Positions 36,794-43,713 of a DNA stretch of 64,000 bases are shown here, in pieces. The notes under the pieces are model-generated. The model worked only from the letters and a program-made list of their open reading frames with translations. It had not been told where the DNA came from and did no database searches. Source of the stretch: Candidatus Obscuribacterales bacterium. GTDB lineage: Bacteria; Cyanobacteriota; Vampirovibrionia; Obscuribacterales; Obscuribacteraceae. The position numbers and the translations under genes are program-made. Location of the stretch: contig JAGVLS010000017.1 of NCBI GenBank assembly GCA_020054205.1, forward strand, positions 1 to 64,000, read 5' to 3'. Numbering within the stretch: the first letter of the stretch is position 1; the number at the start of each line of letters is the position of its first letter.

Positions 36794-37609
36794 TTATCTC
36801 TTAGATTTACCAGTTAATTTATTGCTCGACAACATATTTCTTTTATTGGCGACAAAACTACTAACTTTTTTTTGAACTTGTACCGTGGCTGTACTTTTAG
36901 ATTTTGGTGGGGCAGACGTTTTTTGAGCAGGTAAAGCCGGTTTAGCTGTTTGTGTTTCAACTTTAGCGGGTGGTGCTGGCTCTGTCTCTGGTATGTTTGC
37001 AATACCACCCATATCTTGAGAAAAACCTATTTCATTCAATAATTGATATGCAGTTTCACCAGTTTGAGTAGTTGGTTCTGCTTGAACTATTTCTACTAGA
37101 GGAGCTAAAGCTTCTGGTACACGATTTTGTTTTACTAAAAATTGTGCTTTAAGCAATTGTCCTTGTCGCTTTAATTGCCCAAGCTTAAAAGCTGCTTCTT
37201 TTTCAGATTCTCCTTTTGCTTTAGTAGCATCATGTTTGACAAATGCTAAATATAAACGCCAATGAGCATCAGCTAAATCTGATAGCCAGGATAAATAGTC
37301 ATTAATTCTCTCTTGGAAATCATGAGCTGGTAATGAATACATCAAATTCCTCAGTTCTTCTAAGCGCAAACTAGCTTCATTGGCGCTCACAGGCAATTTG
37401 TAATAATCACTTTTGTTATTGTTTGTACTGGTGGCAGGTTTTGTCACAGGCATATTTTGTTTTTGAATAGAAGCATTGCCACCACCAGGCACAGGAGCTG
37501 ACATATATTCATCAGCCTTTACTTGACTAGTTAAACTTGTCAGTCCTAAAAATGAAACTAAGACAAAACTAGATATGATTGGCTTAACAGTATCTCTTGA
37601 TAAAGGCAT
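36794..37609 (-). CDS. secreted alpha-helical, basic-tailed protein
   Basis: A 271-residue protein of unknown function. Signal peptide MPLSRDTVKPIISSFVLVSF followed by SLTSQVKADE. A helical domain (about 60-190) has HDFQERINDYLSWLSDLADAHWRLYLAFVKHD, which may be TPR-like. The C-terminus is low-complexity, Pro/Ala/Lys-rich and strongly basic (KSTATVQVQKKV...KSKR). The frame extends to a TTG at 37681, but ATG at 37609 has TTGGAG upstream and begins the signal peptide. Confidence 0.65.
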   Translation of the reverse strand: MPLSRDTVKPIISSFVLVSFLGLTSLTSQVKADEYMSAPVPGGGNASIQKQNMPVTKPATSTNNNKSDYYKLPVSANEASLRLEELRNLMYSLPAHDFQERINDYLSWLSDLADAHWRLYLAFVKHDATKAKGESEKEAAFKLGQLKRQGQLLKAQFLVKQNRVPEALAPLVEIVQAEPTTQTGETAYQLLNEIGFSQDMGGIANIPETEPAPPAKVETQTAKPALPAQKTSAPPKSKSTATVQVQKKVSSFVANKRNMLSSNKLTGKSKR

Positions 37610-37710
37610 TTGAACTCCAAGTAATTTAGATATAGACTGGCCGATGATTTTAGCAAAATTCACTAAAGTTTCATATGCCAATAAATTATTGCTAGTAAAA
37701 TAAATAGCTT

Positions 37711-39258
37711 ATGTCATTAAAATCTAGGTTATTTCAAACCAAATCACCACAAGCTTTAATTGATGAAGCATCAGAGCCAGATAGGCTCATGAAAAAAACT
37801 TTGACAAAGTTTGATTTAATAGCTTTTGGAGTTGGTGCCACAATTGGCTCAGGAATATTTGCTTTAACAGGTACTGCTGCAGCTGGACAAGTAGTATCAT
37901 CGTATGGAATCTGGTCCACACCAATTGTAAATTTTATTCTTGGCGATAGCATTGGACGCTTAGGAGCTGGTCCTGCTATTGTCATTTCATTCATTATTGC
38001 TTCAATTGCCTGTGGACTAACAGCAATGTGTTATGCAGAATTAGCAGCAATGATACCAGTATCAGGATCTGCTTATACTTTTGCTTATGCTTCTTTAGGA
38101 GAAATAATTGCTTGGATAATTGGCTGGGATTTAATTTTAGAATATGCAGTAGGCAATATTGCTGTTGCTGTTAGTTGGTCAGATTATTTCTTACACTTTT
38201 TACATGGACTAACAGGACTCAAATTACCTTTATGGCTTACATGTGACACTACCACTGCTTTAGCAAGAGCAACAACACTAACTGCTAATCGCGAACTTTA
38301 TTCTACTTTAGATTTACCACAAATTTTTGGACATTCTTTTGCTTTAAATGTACCGGCATTTTTTATAGTAGCAGCTGTTACTTATTTACTTTTCATTGGT
38401 ATTAAAGAAAGTGCCAAAGTTAATAGCATCATTGTTTTTATTAAAGTTGCTATTGTCTTATTTTTTGTTGTCTATGGAATTGCATTTGTCAATCCCAACA
38501 ATTGGGTTCCTTTTGTACCAAATGGCTGGGCAGCTGTAATGGGTGGAGCCGCAATTGTTTTCTTTAGCTTCATTGGCTTTGATGCAGTAAGCTCTACTGC
38601 CGAAGAAACAAAAAATCCTCAAAAAGATATGCCCGTGGGTATGATTGGTAGCCTGATAATTTGCACAATTTTATATGTATTAGTTTCATTAGTTTTAACA
38701 GGCATATTGCCCTATACAACATATGCCAATGACGCAGCGCCAGTAGCCACAGCATTACAAAAAACAAATTGTAATTTAGCCAATATATTGGTTTGTTTAG
38801 GAGCATTAGCTGGTATGACTTCAGTATTGCTTGTATTTCAATTAGGACAACCAAGAATATTTATGGCAATGGCACGTGATGGATTATTGCCAAAAATATT
38901 TGCTAAGCTCCATCCGAAATTTCGCACACCTGTAATTCCTACGGTATTAACTGGTGCATTTGTTGCTTTTGCAGCTTTATTTATTGATATTGGACAAGCT
39001 GCTGAATTAACTAACATAGGCACATTATTTGCATTTATTTTGGTAGCAGCAGGAGTAATTATTTTAAGAAAAAAATCTCCAGAACAAAGCCGCCCATTTA
39101 AATGTCCGTTCTCACCAATACTTCCCTTATTGGCTATATTATCTTGTTTTACTCTTATGCTAAGCTTACCGATAATTACTTGGATAAGATTTGCTATCTG
39201 GATGGCTTTCGGTATGGCAATTTATTTTGGTTGGCGTTTAAGAGGGAAGGTTTGTTAA
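37711..39258 (+). CDS. amino-acid permease (APC superfamily)
   Basis: A 515-residue inner-membrane transporter of the cationic amino-acid type. It has 12 or more membrane segments, with the APC signature FGVGATIGSGIFALTGTAA in helix 1, GSAYTFAYASLGEIIAWIIGW for helices 3-4, FSFIGFDAVSSTAEETKNPQKDMP, and RIFMAMARDGLLPKIFAKLHPKFRTPV. This fits the CAT/YfnA group. Cationic amino acids are likely substrates by family only. It is divergent from the secreted basic-tailed gene. Confidence 0.92.
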   Translation: MSLKSRLFQTKSPQALIDEASEPDRLMKKTLTKFDLIAFGVGATIGSGIFALTGTAAAGQVVSSYGIWSTPIVNFILGDSIGRLGAGPAIVISFIIASIACGLTAMCYAELAAMIPVSGSAYTFAYASLGEIIAWIIGWDLILEYAVGNIAVAVSWSDYFLHFLHGLTGLKLPLWLTCDTTTALARATTLTANRELYSTLDLPQIFGHSFALNVPAFFIVAAVTYLLFIGIKESAKVNSIIVFIKVAIVLFFVVYGIAFVNPNNWVPFVPNGWAAVMGGAAIVFFSFIGFDAVSSTAEETKNPQKDMPVGMIGSLIICTILYVLVSLVLTGILPYTTYANDAAPVATALQKTNCNLANILVCLGALAGMTSVLLVFQLGQPRIFMAMARDGLLPKIFAKLHPKFRTPVIPTVLTGAFVAFAALFIDIGQAAELTNIGTLFAFILVAAGVIILRKKSPEQSRPFKCPFSPILPLLAILSCFTLMLSLPIITWIRFAIWMAFGMAIYFGWRLRGKVC

Positions 39259-39268
39259 CCTTCCCTCT
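39241..39268 (+). terminator. hairpin overlapping the permease stop codon
   Basis: A perfect 12-bp stem: AGAGGGAAGGTT (39241-39252), loop TGTT, AACCTTCCCTCT (39257-39268). The permease stop codon (39256-39258) lies in the loop and first stem bases. There is no T-run, so it is either a factor-assisted terminator or a 3'-end-protecting structure between the convergent permease and Hsp20 genes. Confidence 0.65.
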
Positions 39269-39298
39269 CCTCTGGTGTCAACCAAAAGCTATGTGCTT

Positions 39299-39862
39299 TT
39301 ACTTAACTGCAATTTCTTTACCACGAACATTGTTTTCTTCACGTCCACCAACACGAGTTTTCATGCTAGGAATGCGAGTTTCAAATGTTCCGGCAGAAAC
39401 TGGTACACGCATTGCTGTTTCTAATTTAGGAACACTTATGTATAAGATACCGCGATCTAAACGTGCTTCAATACGATCGTGAATGATTATACTTTCAAAT
39501 TCAAAATGACGCACTAAATAAGCTGGCAATTCTTTGCGAATAACAGCAGCTCTTTCTTCAAACATTACTGGTGTACGTTTAGCAACAACAGTAAGAAGAT
39601 TTTCTTCAACTTTAAGTTCAACATCATCTAAAACAACACCAGGAAGAGCAACTTCGATTATGTATTGGTCATCCATTTCTAAAACATCAGCATGTGGTGT
39701 GCACGATGTTAATTGATTATGTGTCCAGCCCAAGCCAAATGGATATTCAAATTGATTAAGTCCATATTGATTTTGTTGTCCAAAATAATGAGAGAAAAAT
39801 GGTCTTCTAATTTGTACAGTATTTTGTACTGAATATTGTTTCATTTGTCGATTGTAAAACAT
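39299..39862 (-). CDS. Hsp20 / small heat-shock protein
   Basis: ATP-independent chaperone. The 187-residue protein has a divergent, Gln/Phe/Tyr-rich N-terminal arm (about 1-60), then an alpha-crystallin domain (about 65-160: YIIEVALPGVVLDDVELKVEENLLTVVAKR and the hallmark RGILYISVPK), and a short tail. I chose ATG at 39862 because GGAGGA lies seven bases upstream; the frame extends to 39913. The long structured leader fits a regulated stress gene. Confidence 0.9.
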   Translation of the reverse strand: MFYNRQMKQYSVQNTVQIRRPFFSHYFGQQNQYGLNQFEYPFGLGWTHNQLTSCTPHADVLEMDDQYIIEVALPGVVLDDVELKVEENLLTVVAKRTPVMFEERAAVIRKELPAYLVRHFEFESIIIHDRIEARLDRGILYISVPKLETAMRVPVSAGTFETRIPSMKTRVGGREENNVRGKEIAVK

Positions 39863-40247
39863 CAAGCATTCCTCCAAATTGATATGCATTTGAACGCCAG
39901 GCTTAAGCCACAAAGTTAGCTAGCTTGCCTTAGCGCTTGGCTTTACTCTGTGATATATAAACCCGGGTTTCCGATTCCGTTAACTCCATCTTAGCTGAGA
40001 GGAATTTCCTTTTACCCTTTGTTTAGAATTACTTTCGTTTTCATCTTGGAATGTCATGGATAGTGCATTTCAGCCATTTGTCATTCTACTTGCTACCAAA
40101 AACGCTATGCAAAGCATATGCAATAGCAATATATTTAGATCTCGAAAAAATTAGCAAATTTCGAAAATCAAGTGCTTTATTTTTTGATTTTTTGATGATT
40201 TTTAGCAGTTACAAATAGCTCTTGCTCTATGCGCAAAATTAATGACT
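39863..40247. other. 385-bp Hsp20 upstream region
   Basis: It contains the Hsp20 leader with GGCTTAAGCC (39900-39909), a candidate promoter with an internal palindrome (39954-39983), and a nested inverted repeat: TTGCTA (40090-40095) pairs with TAGCAA (40124-40129), enclosing TATGC/GCATA (40106-40118). No CIRCE element and no gene were seen. Confidence 0.5.
39954..39983 (-). promoter_or_regulatory. candidate Hsp20 promoter with palindromic operator
   Basis: On the minus strand TTAACG (complement of 39978-39983), 18-nt spacer, TATATA (complement of 39954-39959). The spacer holds a perfect 12-bp palindrome AAACCCGGGTTT (39959-39970), which touches the -10 element. A repressor bound there would block the promoter. 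Confidence 0.45.
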
Positions 40248-40799
40248 TTACTTTTGTCGTTTAATAGATGAATTTGTTTTTTTATTTTTCTTTTGCTGAA
40301 TATACTTTGATACTGCGTTTAATTTACTTTCGATTTCTATGAGCTTGTTTTCTGCATCCGTTATTTCTCTATCTACCGTACTTGCTTCGGCTTTAGCTTG
40401 TACTAGTTCTTTACGACTCACAACACCTTCTTTATATAAAGTCTCGAATAATTGAGCATGTTCTTTTTTTTCACTCGTAGCTTCACGAATATTGTCTACT
40501 GTTTCTTTTTGTTTATTTAGCTCACTTTGTGTATTTACTTGCAATTTTTCAAGCTCAGTTAAACTTAGATACTCAAAAGGTATGGATAATGGTCCATAGG
40601 TGCCTCCAACTAAAGCTGTCTCAGGTGGTGGCGGTGGAATAAGTCTATCTTTTTTGAGAGTTGACGACTTATTTTTCTTTTGAACTTGCTTAGTCTCAGC
40701 CTTAGTCTTAGCTGGTGTCTTTTCAGCTGATAAACAAGGCAAATTAATTGTTATTACTAATAATAACGATAAGACAGTTTTTTGCATCAGTTTTTTCAC
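40248..40799 (-). CDS. secreted coiled-coil protein, adaptor-hairpin-like
   Basis: A 183-residue protein: signal peptide (cleavage near CLSA), Lys/Thr-rich spacer, RLIPPPPPETA, then a long helical pair (about 85-170). The turn, LYKEGVVSRKELVQAKAEAS, closely resembles the tip of the helical hairpin of periplasmic membrane-fusion (HlyD/AcrA) proteins, but no lipoyl or beta-barrel domain is present. Function unknown. The start is GTG at 40799; ATG at 40787 is an alternative. Confidence 0.6.
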   Translation of the reverse strand: MKKLMQKTVLSLLLVITINLPCLSAEKTPAKTKAETKQVQKKNKSSTLKKDRLIPPPPPETALVGGTYGPLSIPFEYLSLTELEKLQVNTQSELNKQKETVDNIREATSEKKEHAQLFETLYKEGVVSRKELVQAKAEASTVDREITDAENKLIEIESKLNAVSKYIQQKKNKKTNSSIKRQK

Positions 40800-40859
40800 T
40801 TTGTAACCACTTACTTCTATACTATATAATTTGTATGAATTATAGGCTATGCTTCTTTA

Positions 40860-41666
40860 ATGAATGAAAATATCTCAATACTTGTTCTTGGCGATGTAAT
40901 CGGTAAACCTGGTCGCGAAGCAGTCATAAATTTTCTTACAAAAAGCCGACCAGAAGTCGACCTTATAATTACTAATGTCGAAAATTCATCTCATGGTTTT
41001 GGCATAACAGAACAAAACATTTTAGACTTGGAAAAAGTTGGTGTTAAAGTATTTACCGGTGGCAATCATACTTTTGATCGCAAAGAAGTATTTTCATTCA
41101 TAGATAAATATCCACACGTATTAAGACCAGCAAATTACCCAGAAGGCACACCCGGTAATGGCTCATATATTATCGATGTCGCTCAAGTAAAAGTAGCAGT
41201 CATAAATATACAAGGACGTGTATTTATGGAGCCATTAAGATCACCATTTTTAATTGTCGATGAAATAATTGCCAAAATTAAAGACGAAGTAAAAATCATT
41301 ATAGTTGATATGCATGCAGAAGCAACAGCTGAAAAGGTAGCAATGGGTTGGTATCTCGACGGCAAAGTCTCTACTATGCTTGGCACTCATACTCATGTGC
41401 AAACAGCTGATGAAAGAATATTACCAGGTGGAACTGCTTACATAACAGATATTGGTTGTTGTGGACCAATAAATGGTGTAATTGGCATGGAAAAAGAATC
41501 TGTATTTAGAAGGCTAGTTAAACAATTGCCATCTCGCTTAGAAGTAGCTGATGGACCCGCAGCTGTTTCAGGCATAATTATTGAAATAAATAAGTCCACT
41601 GGACGCGCCTCACGCATAGAACGTGTTTATCAAATTTGCAAAACAGAAGCTAATTCTGAGAGCTAA
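40860..41666 (+). CDS. ymdB: YmdB-family metallophosphoesterase
   Basis: A 268-residue dinuclear-metal phosphodiesterase of the TIGR00282 family, whose Bacillus member acts on cyclic nucleotides and affects development and biofilms. Seen: LGDVIGKPGREAV, NVENSSHGFG, TGGNHTFDRKEV, IVDMHAEATAEKVAMGWYLDGKVS, GTHTHVQTADERILPGGTAYITDIGCCGP. All metal ligands look intact. It is followed by a PHP phosphoesterase gene two bases later. Confidence 0.92.
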   Translation: MNENISILVLGDVIGKPGREAVINFLTKSRPEVDLIITNVENSSHGFGITEQNILDLEKVGVKVFTGGNHTFDRKEVFSFIDKYPHVLRPANYPEGTPGNGSYIIDVAQVKVAVINIQGRVFMEPLRSPFLIVDEIIAKIKDEVKIIIVDMHAEATAEKVAMGWYLDGKVSTMLGTHTHVQTADERILPGGTAYITDIGCCGPINGVIGMEKESVFRRLVKQLPSRLEVADGPAAVSGIIIEINKSTGRASRIERVYQICKTEANSES

Positions 41667-41668
41667 AT

Positions 41669-42514
41669 ATGTTTTGTGACTTACATATACACACCCATTA
41701 TTCAGATGGTAATTGGTCACCCAAAGAAGTAGTTGAAGAAGCCATAAGACTAAAACTAGCAGCTATTGCCATTACCGATCATGATACAACAGCTGGAATT
41801 GAAGAAGCTACTGATATAGCTAGCAAACGAATTAAAATCATCCCTGGTATCGAATTTAATACCATTTACACTGATATTAATGACCAAAAACAAGATGTGC
41901 ATATACTAGGATATTTCATTGACCCAAATAATAAACACTTACAAAATGCAATTGGTTTACAAAAAGAAGCAAGAATTGAATTAGTAAATAATACAATTCA
42001 AAAATTTGCTGATTACAAAATTCAATTGAGTTTTGACCAAATAAAAAAATGTGCTTCCTTAGGCTCAATTGGACGCCCGCATATATGCCAAGCTTTAGTA
42101 AACGAAAAAATTGTTAGCTCAATAGATGAAGCATTTGAACTAGTAATGAATAAAGCTTCAAAATTTTATTTAAAAAGAAATTCTATACCTAGTAAATTAG
42201 CCATTGAAGCTATTGTTTTATCCGGCGGCATCGCATCTTTAGCTCATCCTTTATATAATAGTTCTGTATATAATAATTCTGCCAATAAAGAGAGTTTAGA
42301 ATATTTGTTAAAAGACTTAATGACCTCTGGGCTTAAAGCAGTAGAAGTTTATCACTCGAGACATTCACTAGATGATATTGAACATTTAAAACAATTGACC
42401 GATAAATATAATTTATATGTAACCGGTGGTTCTGATTGTCACGGTCCATTTGAAAATAATCCAGCTTTATTAGGGACAGTAAAAATTCCTTACTCAAGCA
42501 CTTTATTTATTTGA
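41669..42514 (+). CDS. PHP-domain phosphoesterase (RNase AM/YciV-like)
   Basis: A 281-residue PHP protein with metal-binding HIHTHYSDG near residue 6, ITDHDTTAG, GIEFNT, an internal insert (about 95-155), ASLAHPLYN and GGSDCHGP. Relatives are 3',5'-nucleoside bisphosphate phosphatases and 5'-3' exoribonucleases (RNase AM). With the YmdB-type gene directly before it, a role in RNA or nucleotide turnover is plausible. Its last 25 bp overlap the end of the convergent gene. Confidence 0.88.
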   Translation: MFCDLHIHTHYSDGNWSPKEVVEEAIRLKLAAIAITDHDTTAGIEEATDIASKRIKIIPGIEFNTIYTDINDQKQDVHILGYFIDPNNKHLQNAIGLQKEARIELVNNTIQKFADYKIQLSFDQIKKCASLGSIGRPHICQALVNEKIVSSIDEAFELVMNKASKFYLKRNSIPSKLAIEAIVLSGGIASLAHPLYNSSVYNNSANKESLEYLLKDLMTSGLKAVEVYHSRHSLDDIEHLKQLTDKYNLYVTGGSDCHGPFENNPALLGTVKIPYSSTLFI

Positions 42515-42939
42515 TTACCAAGCACATGATTATCTACTTCTCCAGAATATGACCATGTAAGCTTTGAGTTCTTATCAAATACAGCTTGATAAGGAATATA
42601 ACCTTGATAATAAGTATTTATCATAGATTTAGCTTGATTATTTATTGGACGATCAACATCAATAACAATAAATTTTATATTTGCTTCCCGATATTTTTTA
42701 TATAGGCTTATTAATCTTTTTGCTTGTCGATTAGTATTTAAATCACCAGAGGCACCAAGAAATAAAAATGTTGCTTTACCTTTTTCAATAGCAACATCAT
42801 CCATTTTTTTTCCAATTATGGGAAAGCCTCTATCTAAATCATGCACATACGAAATATCACTAATTAAATCCAAATCGTAGGCTGAATAACAAGGTGCAAT
42901 TGCTACTACCAATAAACAAAAAAGTGTTAAAAGCTTCAT
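42490..42939 (-). CDS. secreted thioredoxin-fold protein lacking the CxxC motif
   Basis: A 149-residue exported protein with a signal peptide (MKLLTLFCLLVVAIAPCYSA). The mature part looks like a thioredoxin fold: KATFLFLGASGDLNTNRQAKRLISLY followed by NIKFIVIDVD and YIPYQAVFDKNSKLTWSYSGEV. The usual CxxC is replaced by ASGD, so it is not a classical oxidoreductase. I chose ATG at 42939, which starts the signal peptide and clears the upstream gene; the open frame extends to 43029. Confidence 0.65.
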   Translation of the reverse strand: MKLLTLFCLLVVAIAPCYSAYDLDLISDISYVHDLDRGFPIIGKKMDDVAIEKGKATFLFLGASGDLNTNRQAKRLISLYKKYREANIKFIVIDVDRPINNQAKSMINTYYQGYIPYQAVFDKNSKLTWSYSGEVDNHVLGNQINKVLE

Positions 42940-42946
42940 AAAGTCT

Positions 42947-43285
42947 CTATAGTTTATTAAAATCTGACGCTTTAACACCGTGAACGAAACGAGACCATTT
43001 TTGTTGTTCGTAACCAGAGGCGTATTCATATAAAACTTTCAATAAACGTTTGCCGCTATCAGAATGAGCACTAAAAATATAATGAGCATTATTATAGGCG
43101 GTATAAGGACCTGACAAATCGTCCATGTCTTCAATATCGACATTTAATTCACTTCTTAAAATTTTATCTTCTAAAGTTTCTGGCGGTAATGTTAAACGTT
43201 CCCAGAGCCATCTGCCTAAAACTTGGGTAGCGTCAGTTTCCTGGCAACTATTATGCAAATATCTAGCAAAAGCTTCTAAAATCAT
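42947..43285 (-). CDS. conserved-looking protein of unknown function
   Basis: A 112-residue soluble, probably helical protein that I do not recognise. AAGGG lies 7 bases before the ATG. Features: ARYLHNSCQETDATQVLGRWLWERLTL at the N-terminus and a His/Trp-rich end (YEQQKWSRFVHGVKASDF). It is followed 7 bp later by the thioredoxin-fold gene, suggesting co-expression. The partner protein is exported; this one is not. Confidence 0.6.
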   Translation of the reverse strand: MILEAFARYLHNSCQETDATQVLGRWLWERLTLPPETLEDKILRSELNVDIEDMDDLSGPYTAYNNAHYIFSAHSDSGKRLLKVLYEYASGYEQQKWSRFVHGVKASDFNKL

Positions 43286-43713
43286 GACTGGCCCTTAATT
43301 AATGTTACTTAATCCTTTGTCCTTTTGCCTGTATATACCTAGAAAATCAGGTTTTTCACTATTGTCATTATATTATAGCGAAATCATATTTGGTCAAAAA
43401 GATATTACAAGTTACCAAGGGGCATCCTGAATAGCCAATTTTATTGTAAAATATAAAAAAGGAGCTCTGCATTCATCTGTTTGTAGAATTTCTATCTAGG
43501 CAAACAATACGCTTATACAGTGTTTAGTTTCCTTCCAAAAAGTTTTTTTTGTTATCAATAATTATGGCAAGATTACACGCTAGTGGTCTTCCAGCTAGCC
43601 CAGCCAATAACAAGCTTTAAAACACCAATTTTCTTATTGTTCGGAGAACAATCATAAATAAGTCGTTAGCAATTAGGCCCATCGAGCATGGCCAAAAAAA
43701 TTCTAGTGAAGAT
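43286..43713. other. 428-bp gap upstream of the radical-SAM gene
   Basis: It contains a candidate + strand promoter, TTGTCA (43362-43367), 17-nt spacer, CATATT (43385-43390), and a hairpin ATTGTTC (43636-43642), GGA loop, GAACAAT (43646-43652). A long 5' leader of about 310 nt would result. A good AAAGGAG at about 43460 has no ATG or GTG after it. No gene was found. Confidence 0.45.

Noticed and set aside
39863-40247. CIRCE heat-shock element before Hsp20
   Set aside because: No TTAGCACTC-N9-GAGTGCTAA or close match in the region.
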